This document shows positions 11,689 to 20,489 of a stretch of DNA of 23,605 bases, one piece after another. Source of the DNA: Byssochlamys sp. IMV 00236 (lineage: Eukaryota > Ascomycota > Eurotiomycetes > Eurotiales > Thermoascaceae); NCBI GenBank assembly GCA_001931875.2, contig MSJH02000560.1:1-23605 (forward strand), in the 5' to 3' direction. The notes under the pieces are model-generated. The model ran no database searches. It saw only the letters and a list, made by a program, of their open reading frames with translations, and was not told the DNA's origin. Each line of letters starts with the position of its first letter. Position 1 is the first letter of the stretch. The translations under genes and the position numbers were made by a program.

Positions 11689-12497
11689 CAAACCGGCGTT
11701 TTTTCCGTTTTTTTTTTTTTCTTATATAATTTCCTTTTTCCTTGGTATGTTTTACTTATGTCGCAAAATAACCTTTATTTATAAGCTGTAAAAAGGACCT
11801 TAAGCTGCTTATTGAATAATAATGATAATAACTCGATATGTATGATGATTTCATAATGGCTAAAGAAATTAAAGTAGTTTGTGTTCCTCTTGAAGGGTGA
11901 CAATGTTTCCTTTTTGAGGACAAGTACCGTTCAATAACTACACAGGCTTATTATACTTTGATCAACTTGCTTTTTTCTTTATAAAATATCAAAATGTACA
12001 AGGAAAAATAAAAAAGCTTAGTTTCTTTTGAGACAAGTATTGAAAAAACAATCTGTTACTTTAGCACTTTGTTAAATGACTCGCTTGTGTAAGCTAGTGT
12101 TTCTGTACAACTTTCTTTTGAACAACACGAAAAAAAGAAAAAAAAAAAAGCCTTTGCCGGTTAAAAACGTCGGTTATTCGACAATAAGACAAACATACGA
12201 TTTATATACAAGAGAGCACAGTATATTTATATAAAAGAAATAAAAAAGTGATAAACAAATAGCCTCTTCGTTCTATTAACAATGGTCATGTTTGTTGTCC
12301 AATGTAACTATGCTCTACACTGTAGAATAAAGAAAGGGAGAGAGAGAGAAAAAAGTAGGTCCAGTGAGAAGATGAAACAAATGCACAAAAGTTATACATC
12401 AGCATAATGTAACAAACTTGTCACACACTACCAACAATATAAATAACTCTCTTTCGAATTCTTTCTTTTTCTTTTTTATATATTTTGACTATAAAAA
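11689..12497. other. Intergenic region upstream of membrane-protein gene
   Basis: About 800 bp of AT-rich sequence contain several A and T runs, a GA repeat (about 12337-12350) and, just before the ATG at 12498, a T/C-rich tract (about 12457-12478) that may be the core-promoter leader of the next gene. No coding exon, tRNA or other RNA was recognised. Confidence 0.5.
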
Positions 12498-12854
12498 ATG
12501 TCAAGACTTCACTTGTTCCAAAAGGTAGTCAACGTACTCGTCTACTTGTTCTTCCTTTCTGCTACTGTCTACTCTGTTGTTGGCCCCGCTCCTTCTGATG
12601 ATGTCGAGCACGAAGGACAGACATATATTACACCTTGTAAGTAAAAGAGACTGAAAAAAAAAGTTGCATAAAACTTATACATGGTTTAGCTTACTGGATC
12701 GCTTATATTTGGTCTCTTATCCATTTCCTTCTCTTTGGTTTTATCATCTATCAATGGTTCGAGCCTGCTCATGAGGCTGCTATTCATGGCGTAGGCTGGC
12801 ATTTCGTTATTTCTGTCGTACTTAGCTCTATTTGGCTCGGTCTCTTGGTAAGTC

Positions 12855-12885
<31 letters not shown>

Positions 12886-13467
12886 ATACAAAATCGTGAG
12901 ATTAATTTTTATTGTTTAGAAAAGTGGCCATTATATCATTGGTTTCATCTTTGTCCTTCTCACCGCTTCCTCTGTCTCTTGCGTCTTTTGTAAGTTTGTG
13001 TAAAATTTAATTTTATTATATACTGACTTATGCATATTAAATCAGACAAGCTTTCCAAGGACTATCCTGCCACAAGCTGGACTGATAAGCTCTTCATCCA
13101 TGCTCCCTTCTCTTTGTGGCACGGTTGGATCGTATTTACTGCTGTTGTTAACCTCTTCCAAGCCTTCACTGGTGTCAAGGAAGATGGTCCTTCTGTCTGG
13201 ATTCGTATCCTCGTTATCCTTGCCTTCATTTTCTTGACCTCTACCGCTGTTGGCTACGTCGAATACAAGAAGCACAAGGGAGATGTCACGGGTGCCCTTG
13301 TGATCGGTCTTGGTCTTTTGGCCATTTTCACCAATCAACATGACCCTTGGATTCACTGGTCTGCTTTGGTGGCTGCCATTATTACCCTCATTTACCCTGC
13401 TCGTCCTTATGTATTTAAGCTCGTCGGACGTGACTCCAGTGCTGAAAATGCTCCTCTTCTTGGTTAA
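12498..13467 (+). CDS. Polytopic membrane protein of unknown function
   Basis: Four exons are predicted: 12498-12636, 12690-12847, 12920-12989 and 13046-13467, giving 262 residues. About eight hydrophobic segments are visible: 7-28, 48-70, 83-99, 103-122 and four more in the last exon. Trp/Tyr-rich turns (WIAYIWSLIHFLLFG; HAPFSLWHGWI) resemble a bacterial/eukaryotic group of tryptophan-rich heptahelical membrane proteins with a PFSLYLGW motif, sometimes labelled TspO-like. That likeness is from memory and no function follows from it. The C-terminus ends in ENAPLLG, a dileucine-like acidic tail that could be a vacuolar/endosomal sorting signal. The codon choice (many C-ending and CTC/GTC codons) suggests stronger expression than the neighbours. 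Intron 2 contains an A28 run. The gene converges on the mtSSB gene. Confidence 0.8.
12855..12882 (+). repeat. A28 homopolymer in intron 2 of the membrane-protein gene
   Basis: Twenty-eight consecutive A residues begin seven bases after the start of the donor GTAAGTC in a 72-bp intron. The length is likely to be variable and error-prone in sequencing. It does not affect the coding frame. Confidence 0.95.
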
Positions 13468-13616
13468 GCAAAAGAAAAGTGAAGCTTATTTACATGTATA
13501 CTCGCCCCCTCTTTTTTTTTTTCTCCCTTTAATGAATAATATCGCTTTTTTTTGTTTATGCAAGTAATAAACATGTATTTTCTTTGTAAACAAATTCTTT
13601 ATTATCATTAATACGG

Positions 13617-14297
13617 TTATTCTTGTTCTTCTTCTTCCTTGGGACGCGAAGGATTTAAAAGTCGGAATGAGGCTAAAGAAAAGAATAAGAATTTGTCGTA
13701 TACGCATACACACGCATCACTTACTCTGGGTAATCTCTGCCTTAGTTCTACCAACGCCTTCCTTATCGACATAGTCAGCATAACGAAGCGCGCCTTCAAC
13801 ATAGACTAAATCACTATTATGACTTTTAACAAAGCATATATAATACCCTGTTGTCCTTACCCCTTTTTCACCTTGGAAAACCAATCACTGTTTGACCAAT
13901 AGACAATACGATGCCATTGTGTGCGCTTAATGATGCTATCTGAAAATAGTATAAGTGTCACTGTTTTCGACTTGTATTATATACCATCTTTGCCAGGTCT
14001 CGTTTCAGAAGTAGCTAAAGTATAGTTGTACACGCGACGATTATCGGAAAGTTCAGTACTAATAGGATCACTGCCAACACGACCAATAAGTTGAATCTTA
14101 TTTACTATAGATATGTCATGTTAGACTTTTGTTGTTGTATATATGTGCTTTGATATATTTACAGTCTCGACGCGCAGCTGAAGAAGAAAAGGACTGACAT
14201 AAAGTCTCAGTTACCAGTTTTGTCCCTTTCATATAGTATATGTACTTACTCTAGTAAGCTTGTAAGAAAGGGAAGTTTGACGTAGAAATGCAGACAT
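13617..14297 (-). CDS. RIM1: Mitochondrial single-stranded DNA-binding protein (mtSSB/Rim1-type)
   Basis: Six exons are predicted: 14297-14250, 14193-14163, 14104-13985, 13939-13861, 13813-13725 and 13672-13617, giving 140 residues, the normal size. The N-terminus is a mitochondrial presequence (Arg/Ser-rich, with SFSSSAARRD at about 17-26). The OB fold follows: NKIQLIGRVGSDP, YNYTLATSE, TQWHRIVYW, and KKGDLVYVEGALRYADY. The tail SFRLLNPSRPKEEEEQE is acidic. mtSSB coats single-stranded mtDNA and stimulates the mitochondrial replication machinery. Five introns of 46-57 bp are placed by phase. The intron 1 acceptor at 14194 is chosen because it yields the presequence; the intron 4 acceptor at 13814 rather than 13806 is chosen because only it gives KKGDLVYVEG. 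The gene converges on the membrane-protein gene with 149 bp between stops. Confidence 0.88.
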
Positions 14298-14621
14298 CTT
14301 TATGCTAATGTAAAAGAACGAAATATGAGAGAGAGAGAGAGGTGAAATGGAAATTTTTTATGGGTAGGAGAACGTAGGCGTGTGACTGGTTAATTTCATT
14401 ATTCATTGGCGTAGACTGATACATTAACTTGCATGAAAACAACTTTTTTCCCAGTTATGCAAGTTTATAGGATGAAGGGCATTTGGCCTCATTTTTGAAG
14501 TAATAATAATTAAAGCAATATTAGATGGATAATCCACACTGCAATTCTGTCTTTCCTTAATAGATTACTCTGTACAATCTAAGAGGAAAAAAAAAAACTC
14601 TATTTTAGGAAATGTTACTAT
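14298..14621. other. mtSSB upstream region and 3' flank of next gene
   Basis: This 324-bp gap lies between the mtSSB start and the stop of the next minus-strand gene. It has a GA repeat (about 14325-14341) and a short A run near 14588-14597. No gene or structured RNA was recognised. Confidence 0.5.
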
Positions 14622-15215
14622 TTATTTATAGAAAACAGGCTCCTTTGATAGCCAAACAAGCAAGACAACAAGTACAACGATAAGACACAAGCTTATAAAA
14701 GTAAACGCGATATTTAAATATGTAAAGATGTGACGATGCTTGAAAAACAAGAGAGCGCCTATCCACCAGCAAGGGAAAAATAGGAACCCAAACAAGAACA
14801 ATCCAGCCTCAACATAGACAAGCGTGACTTCGTCCAGCCGCGAAGATCTATAGACAGTTTTGACTGTATTCCCTTCAAGATCAACACAGATAGCAGAAAA
14901 TCTATCAGGAACGGGTGGTTTTACTGCAACAGGTAACGAGGACGATTGGCTAGACATGGTAGGCGGCAGTTGAAATATGGGATTACCATCTAACCAGTAG
15001 AGGGATAATCCATTGTTGCGTTTTTTCCTCTTTTGCTTTAAACAATCACTTTCTTTATTTTGAATCGCAGGAGGAAAAGTTCTCCTCTTTTGTCTGGTTT
15101 TCCATGAATTTCTTTTATTTATAGAATGCCTTCGTCTTGCAACAACTGATATACTTGACCATCTTCTATCATCTGTTATTCCTCGGCTAGGGTTGTATGA
15201 TGTAATTGACTGCAT
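14622..15215 (-). CDS. Two-helix membrane protein of unknown function
   Basis: This is a single open frame of 197 residues without introns. The N-terminal third (about 1-70) is basic and polar, rich in Arg/Lys/Ser, with a KRRTFPPAIQ segment. A middle region (71-135) holds a short proline stretch (KPPVPDRF) and a compact polar segment (CVDLEGNTVKTVYRSSRLDE). Two hydrophobic helices sit at about 137-158 (with FFPCWWIGALLFF) and 164-190, and a short tail SKEPVFYK ends the protein. The layout suggests a membrane-anchored protein with both termini on the same side, the long basic N-terminus probably cytosolic. I do not recognise a family. It ends 324 bp before the mtSSB gene on the same strand and starts 157 bp from the GDSL gene stop. 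The ATG lies in an A-rich leader; a start at Met87 is also possible. Confidence 0.65.
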   Translation of the reverse strand: MQSITSYNPSRGITDDRRWSSISVVARRRHSINKRNSWKTRQKRRTFPPAIQNKESDCLKQKRKKRNNGLSLYWLDGNPIFQLPPTMSSQSSSLPVAVKPPVPDRFSAICVDLEGNTVKTVYRSSRLDEVTLVYVEAGLFLFGFLFFPCWWIGALLFFKHRHIFTYLNIAFTFISLCLIVVLVVLLVWLSKEPVFYK

Positions 15216-15269
15216 TTAATAAAAGGAGAAAGAAAAAAAAAAAAAATGGAAGAGAGAGAAAAGGGTGGT

Positions 15270-15304
15270 CAAGTACACGCACACACACACACAGACAGAC
15301 ACGC
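15270..15304. repeat. CA-rich simple repeat
   Basis: A short (AC)n tract followed by ACAGACAGACAC lies between the two-helix protein and the GDSL gene, within the 5' flank of the former. It is a microsatellite. Confidence 0.85.
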
Positions 15305-15372
15305 GCGTTTTTGATCGGCTTAAAATGTAACCTAAAATGATGAATGGTTTATTATTATTAAAAAATGGTATA

Positions 15373-16424
15373 TTAAACAAGTGTATAATCCTTGTTTCGA
15401 TATAATCTGGATGTCTTTGAATGAAATTTGCTCTTGAGGCTAACAATGAATCTGCTGTGTCTGAATGAATAAATGATCATCATGAATACACAACCCAATA
15501 GTAACCAGGATAGGCATTGAATGTAGTTTTGTGATAGATTTGAACCATTGTGGCTATTATTATCAACAGTATCCTCTGCCTCAGCCAGGATGGATGTAGG
15601 CTCGCTGGCTTTTATGCCAAAGAACTCAAAGGATGCAATTTCTTTTGCCATGGCTATGTGTCCAGCACCAGTCATATGAAGAGAATCCCACCAGAGATAT
15701 TGATTCATTTCGTCATTACATTGGCCTTGACATTTATCCCAATAGGCGTCATCCACATTGGTAATCTTTGCTTCAGAAGGATCACCAAGAAGGTTGCTAA
15801 ACATTAAGTATGTGTCATAAAATTCTACATTTTTGTCTTGGTCTTTCCATTCTTCCACTTTTTCTTCAAGATCAACTTTGAAGCTCATGATGTTATCCTT
15901 TAACTGGTCTTTATGCTTCTGTCCAAACGGTGAAAACTCTAGAGCAGGTGCGCCAAGGATAAGGATACGTGCTTCAGGATCTTTTTCAAGAATAGCCGTC
16001 TATTATAAAAAGATTAAAAAGACCTTTAATGAAGCAATCTATTTGTCTTACCACTTGATCTTCAATACAGCCGATCCATTCTTTATTCCTTGATTGAGTG
16101 TTTCCCTTTGCTACAACAAGATCTGTTGTACCCAAGAAGATGGCATGAATACTGCCCTTTTCTATTGATAAGAGTGATTCATCTACTTGTTTCTTCAGCC
16201 AGCTTGATTTCGGATTACTAGGCGGACAGATCCTTGCGCCCGACCTGGCAAAGGAAATTAATTTTGCATCCCATTGTTCAGCAAGGACTTCACTCCAGAC
16301 GGGGCCATTGGTCCTTTTGGATTCAACATGAAGATCTATCATGATGTATAAGCATCCTAGTAAAGAAATGGAGAATACTATATTCACCAGAGTATGAATC
16401 ACCGTATACGACAAGGGAAGACAT
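15373..16424 (-). CDS. GDSL/SGNH-family hydrolase with C-terminal membrane segment
   Basis: Three exons are predicted: 16424-16388, 16335-16052 and 15999-15373, giving 315 residues. Block I is YGDSYSD (residues 7-13) with nucleophile Ser10. The catalytic Asp/His pair is in WWDSLHMTGAGH (Asp212, His215). The usual block III Asn (GxND) is replaced by GTTD (about 84-87). Fungal GDSL proteins of this layout include acetyl- and other carbohydrate or lipid esterases (CE16-like), so esterase activity is likely and the substrate unknown. There is no N-terminal signal peptide, because the GDS motif starts at residue 8. A hydrophobic helix at about 269-286 near the C-terminus, followed by a basic tail, suggests a tail-anchored protein facing the cytosol, unusual for a family often secreted. 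The start is the first ATG in frame with the GDS block; an upstream ATG is out of frame. Confidence 0.85.
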
Positions 16425-17264
16425 GAGATAGTAATAAGAGAAAGAAATAAGACATAGAGGCAAAGAGGGCTTCACAACTCTTTTTATTATTTTATGTTCT
16501 CCGAAAAAATCAGACCACTTGAAAGAGGTATAAAAATAGACTCTTGCTCTTCTCTTGTAAATCTCTTGAATATATATCGTCTTTACCAGTTCTCCTTTCT
16601 ATGAACTATACCCATATCTTTACTGGCATTCATTATATCCTTAATTTATCTTCATATCTTGTTTGCTTCTCCTTTTCAATGGGGTTTAATTAAGCAAAGC
16701 TATTTATAAAAGTATAAAAAGTTGTATGATGTTTTTTTTTGTTTTGTTTTTGGGCTTACGTCCAACTTGGTCAATTAAAAATGTGTATTATTATAATAAA
16801 TTATTAAAAATTGAGCACAAAGGAAAGGGGCTAAATTGACCTAAAGATAGTGTTATCAATCTACAATCGTCAAACTGACTATCCTCGAATCTATTCAAAC
16901 GAGATATCGATAATGATCTTACCTCCCCCTTCAAGCCATATTCTATATTTGGATGGTAACTGAACCAGGAAGGGAAGGGCGTTGCCATACCAGCTCTTTC
17001 TTTTCATATCTCCAAGCCTCATCAACACAATGTGGCTTCTTGTCCTACAGTTTTACTAGTAAACACTTGCCAGCTGAATAAAAGGTACCTTGTTTCTTTA
17101 ATACGGTAACACTGCATCAAAATAAAATGATATCAGACACAAACTGTCTTTTTTAATCCTGTTGGCTGTATGATAATAAAATAACAATTGTATATATTCT
17201 TTGCATTCTTTCCCATTCCTTGAACAAAAAAATAAAAATAAAAAATAAAGAGAGAATCTTTCTA
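16425..17264. other. Divergent intergenic region between GDSL and Sws1-like genes
   Basis: About 840 bp hold the promoters of two divergently transcribed genes. The sequence is AT-rich, with a T-run near 16731-16740 and A-rich text just before the ATG at 17265. Between about 16850 and 17030 the minus strand shows a slightly less AT-rich patch with short open frames (up to 65 codons) that match nothing I recognise. It could be a relic of an older gene, but support is too weak to call. Confidence 0.45.
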
Positions 17265-17881
17265 ATGTCACCATTTGTAGATAAACACGGTTATGCTATC
17301 CTGAACAATGTGATTCATCAAGTAAAGGAAAGACAAGAATGTAATGCATTATTGAAATAAAGAATGAGAAGAGAGAGGCTAAATTAACCTTTTACTTTTA
17401 GTTGATCAGGATTCTATACACGTCCTTCATTCCCTGTTTAAAGAGCATTTATTTGAATCTATTCATATTGCTGAAAGCAAATCAGGTTAAAGATTAGACA
17501 ACAACAACAACAACAACAATATAATAACAGTAAAATAGTTACCAAAATATGCTGTGAATCAGAAAGATATTTATTCAATGTATCTGATCATTGTCTTTAT
17601 TCAAAAGAGGAAGAAAAGGATGAATATAGTCGAGACATCTTTCTTTGTACTATCGAGCCAAGATATTGTTCATGCAAGGAATTCTTCGATCAGGTTCTTT
17701 GTCATAAAGACCAATTGATGGTAAGTTATTTATTGCGTAATCAAGATATCTTACGTTGTATTAGTGTCGACATTTATTAGCTGTGATCATTAGCGATATT
17801 TTTAATATGCATCAAGTAGTAAATATTGACAACATTACATTTGCTGAAGAATATTATAAATCTGGGTTATTGCATCCGTGA
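17265..17881 (+). CDS. SWS1: SWIM zinc-finger protein, Sws1/ZSWIM7 type (Shu-complex subunit)
   Basis: Four exons are predicted: 17265-17340, 17402-17485, 17539-17720 and 17765-17881, giving 152 residues, matching the small Sws1/ZSWIM7 proteins. The SWIM finger reads C97-S-C99-x15-C115-R-H117, followed by LLAVIIS and a helical C-terminus. Exon junctions fall at phases 1, 1 and 0, and the last intron splits the finger between Met114 and Cys115. In other eukaryotes Sws1 (Shu2 in budding yeast) pairs with Rad51 paralogues such as SWSAP1 to stabilise Rad51 filaments during homologous recombination. The partner gene is not in this window. The 44-61 bp introns have TAG acceptors. An AATAAA lies 4 bp after the stop, and the Kelch gene ATG is only 76 bp downstream. 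Confidence 0.85.
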
Positions 17882-17884
17882 CAC

Positions 17885-17890
17885 AATAAA
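17885..17890 (+). terminator. AATAAA poly(A) signal after Sws1-like gene
   Basis: A canonical hexamer starts 4 bp after the stop codon. With the next start codon at 17958, transcript ends of the two genes must lie very close together or overlap. Confidence 0.5.
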
Positions 17891-17905
17891 TTAATCAATA
17901 TACGA

Positions 17906-17953
17906 CCCCCTCCCCTCTCCCTCTGTCCTTTATCCTCTGTCTCTTTTCTTTAT
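17906..17953 (+). promoter_or_regulatory. C/T-rich leader of the Kelch gene
   Basis: An almost pure pyrimidine tract of about 48 bp precedes the Kelch ATG. C/T tracts at this position mark core promoters or transcription start regions in many fungi. Because only 76 bp separate the two genes, this is probably most of the private promoter. Confidence 0.5.
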
Positions 17954-17957
17954 TCGA

Positions 17958-19601
17958 ATGTCACAACATCGATTACCTACCTCACCTAGTGTGTCCTCTT
18001 CAAGATCGTCTTCTTTCACAAGAGTCTATCAACGCCCAGAATCACCTACACTTCCTCCTGAAAACGAAGGTCGCTCAACTCGTTCTTATGTTGATTATCA
18101 TGACAATCCCACTTCTCCTAGTCATCCTACCAGGTCAATGCCAGATATAAGCACAGCTACAAGTAAGAAAACATTATAAAAGAAAGACCTTATTCTTATA
18201 AAGTAGTTCACGAGACAAGTACCTTTCAAGAAACAAAATCTCGAACAAGATCCAAATCGAGACCATCTGCCTCTAATTCGACCACTTCCTCACGAACATC
18301 TAGAACCAAGTCAACCAAGCTTCACAAGACACCTGATCATTTGGCTACAGCCATCGAAATCAGTACGACCAATGCTATTTCCTCTCCTGCCCCTGCCGCA
18401 GGTATGTATTGGTCCCGTACGCTGACCTATGGCAAGGGCCCTTCTCGCCCTTTACGAGCTCACACTGCAAACCTGATTGGAGATCGCTTATTCGTCTTTG
18501 GTGGCTGTGACACATCTTCCTGTTTTAATACGCTTTATATTTTAGATATGGGCAGGTATAAGGCTATGCTTCTTGACATGATAACTGTTTGTAATAACAC
18601 GTTAGATAGATACTATGATTTGGTCAAAGCCACGCACTGTTCATCCACAGTATGGACCACCTCCCTGCCGTGCTCACTCATGTACGGTGGTTGAAAAAGA
18701 CCTTGGATATGGTAAAAAGTCCCATCAGCTCTATTTCTTTGGAGGAGGTAACGGGCCAGATTATTTTCAAGATGTTTATGTATTGGATGCAGGTAAGCAG
18801 AAAGTAATGTGAAAGTAAGAGCAAGTTAATCTTGAATTTATAAAGAAACCTTGACTTGGTCAAAACCAGATATTGATCCTCAATCAAGGCCTTCCAAGCG
18901 ACGAGCTCACACATCTTGCTTGTGGGAGAATAAGTTGGTCATCATTGGCGGTGGTGATGGTGCTCGTGCATTAGATGATGTTTATATGCTAGATATTTCA
19001 AAACAAGGGCAGCTTAGATGGGAAAAATTAGACACTACCGGTCGTTGTCCTCCTGCCAGAGGTTATCATACGAGCAATCTTGTTAAAGATAAATTGGTCG
19101 TTTTTGGTGGTAGTGATGGTCATGATTGTTTTGAGGATATCCATGTCCTTGATCTCAGTAAGCCCTGTTTATCTTTTTTGATAGCAATCAAGCTTATATA
19201 ACTTTATAGAATCTGCAAAATGGAGTCAAATTGAATTAGATAAGAAAATTCCAAGATTGGCACATACTTCTACACAAGTTGGGTCTTATGTCTTTGTTAT
19301 CGGAGGACATGATGGCAGACGGTATTCTCAAGAAGTCTTGTTGTTTAATCTCGGTAAAGACGGTAATTGTACATTATATTTCATCTAACTTTATTCAATA
19401 GTGACTATGAGCTGGGAATCACGCAAGATTTATGGTGTAGCTCCCAATCCCCGTGGTTATCATACAACTGTTTTATATGATTCTAGATTATATGTACTAG
19501 GTGGATATGACGGAAAGAATGTGTTTGACGATGTACACATGTTGGAATTAAGTGCTTGCGCTTATTTACCTCAAATTACGAATTTTGAAATAGACGTTTA
19601 A
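17958..19601 (+). CDS. Kelch-repeat beta-propeller protein
   Basis: Six exons are predicted: 17958-18162, 18204-18551, 18610-18792, 18846-19157, 19210-19353 and 19402-19601, giving 463 residues. Residues 1 to about 130 are Ser/Thr/Arg-rich and disordered (SRSSSFTRVY; SRTRSKSRPS), likely a phosphorylation-prone tail. Six Kelch blades follow, each with the double-Gly signature: RLFVFGGCD, QLYFFGGGN, KLVIIGGGD, KLVVFGGSD, YVFVIGGHD, RLYVLGGYD. Conserved Arg-Ala/Gly-x-His (RAHT, RGYHT) and Trp (TLTWSKP, MIWSKP) positions recur. The propeller is a protein-interaction platform; relatives include cell-polarity (Tea1-like) and Ral2-type proteins, but no specific assignment is justified. Intron 2 (18552-18609) needs a GC donor to keep the frame at LDMDTMIW. 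The C-terminus is short and carries no extra domain. Confidence 0.88.
18552..18609 (+). other. Predicted GC-AG intron (Kelch gene, intron 2)
   Basis: The junction must join LDM plus one base to AT-ACT-ATG (giving DTMIWSKP, as in the next blade ETLTWSKP). The only GT donor nearby (18556) is out of phase with both candidate acceptors. The donor GCAGGT at 18552 with acceptor GATAG gives a 58-bp intron in phase. An assembly error is the alternative explanation. Confidence 0.6.
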
Positions 19602-19764
19602 CATCTTTACTTTTTTCTTCTTCTCTCTTTTAATAATAAACATATACTTACTACTAATATTTTTCTTTTGTATGAAAACATGGACTTTATTTAGCAAAAA
19701 TAAATTATGTATCGATAATGGAAGACAATTTCCGTTCAAAAGGCAAAGACGATAGGAATCCGTT

Positions 19765-20427
19765 ATGTTTCAATTCAAAACTGTTGACGGCGGCAGTGGT
19801 GTACCACAGATTGTCATCAAAGATACACCGTCAGTGATATTTCCAGATCTTTACGATACAACTAAGAATTTCCGTATCGATTGTTGTTTGCTCGTCTACC
19901 GGAACAAAAGAAGCACTGACCTGTGGTGAAGACCTTGTCTGACAGAGTATATCTCTCAAAGATTGAGAACCAGAAGTAAAGCTCAAAAGCTAAAGTTCAA
20001 GTCTTATATCAACAAACAAAAGGAACTCAAGAAATTGTTAAAAGACTCTTTGACAACAGCGAAAAGTATGGCACATCAAGTAGAGCTGGCGCTAAAAACC
20101 AAAACCCAAACAAAAGCAAACATGTACCTCTACCTCCTGCTGATCTCGCTTCCTTCTCTCAACGGAAGCAAATCATTGCATTCGGAAATGGTTCTTTTTG
20201 TTAAGTATGAAAGGAAAACGAGCTGCACCTGCTAGACGTATTACTGAAGAAATCAAACGAAAATGCAAACAATCTGATGGGGGGAAGCAAGTTTGTTTAT
20301 GTTAACAAGTATTTAAAAAGGTTCTATTGCTGGATCAAAGCGAAGAGTACACTCTGCCCTCAAGTATAAAGCTTGTGGCAGGGTATGGAATCACGATTTG
20401 AGCAGTGCGTTCCTTAACGCCTCGGTA
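19765..20427 (+). pseudogene. Decayed Fanzor/TnpB-like RNA-guided nuclease (transposon) relic
   Basis: Fragments of one protein appear in order but in shifting frames. RTRSKAQKLKFKSYINKQ (about 19963-20016), the helical segment typical before RuvC-II, is in one frame. From about 20060 a second frame reads YGTSSRAGAK... to QIIAFGNGSF, the VAFG-type RuvC motif. From 20207 a third frame reads MKGKRAAPARRITEEIKRK. Around 20292 VYVNKYL sits where the family has VDEY/NEY, so the catalytic Glu position is Lys. Finally KRRVHSALKYKACGRVWNHD leads to DLSSAFLNAS, the degraded zinc-ribbon/RuvC-III end (normally DRDxNAA). At least four frame changes and an in-frame TGA (about 19927) show it is dead. The upstream part from 19765 (FQFKTVDGGSGVPQI) is in the first frame but unassigned. 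Fanzor proteins are known from Mucoromycota. No terminal repeats were found. Confidence 0.62.
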
Positions 20428-20489
20428 AGCATAATATGAATACATTGTTTTTATTCATTAGTTTTCTAGTTACATACACTTTATTGCTT

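Noticed and set aside
13042..13356. 104-codon minus-strand open frame opposite the membrane-protein gene
   Set aside because: Shadow of the real coding exon on the plus strand; composition and context give no support.
15986..16414. Alternative N-terminus for the GDSL protein (a hydrophobic leader that looks like a signal anchor)
   Set aside because: It reads exon 1 and intron 1 in another frame from a TTG and loses the catalytic GDS motif.
16791..16988. 65-codon minus-strand open frame, possibly a gene relic
   Set aside because: No recognisable motif, no clear exon partners; too weak to annotate.
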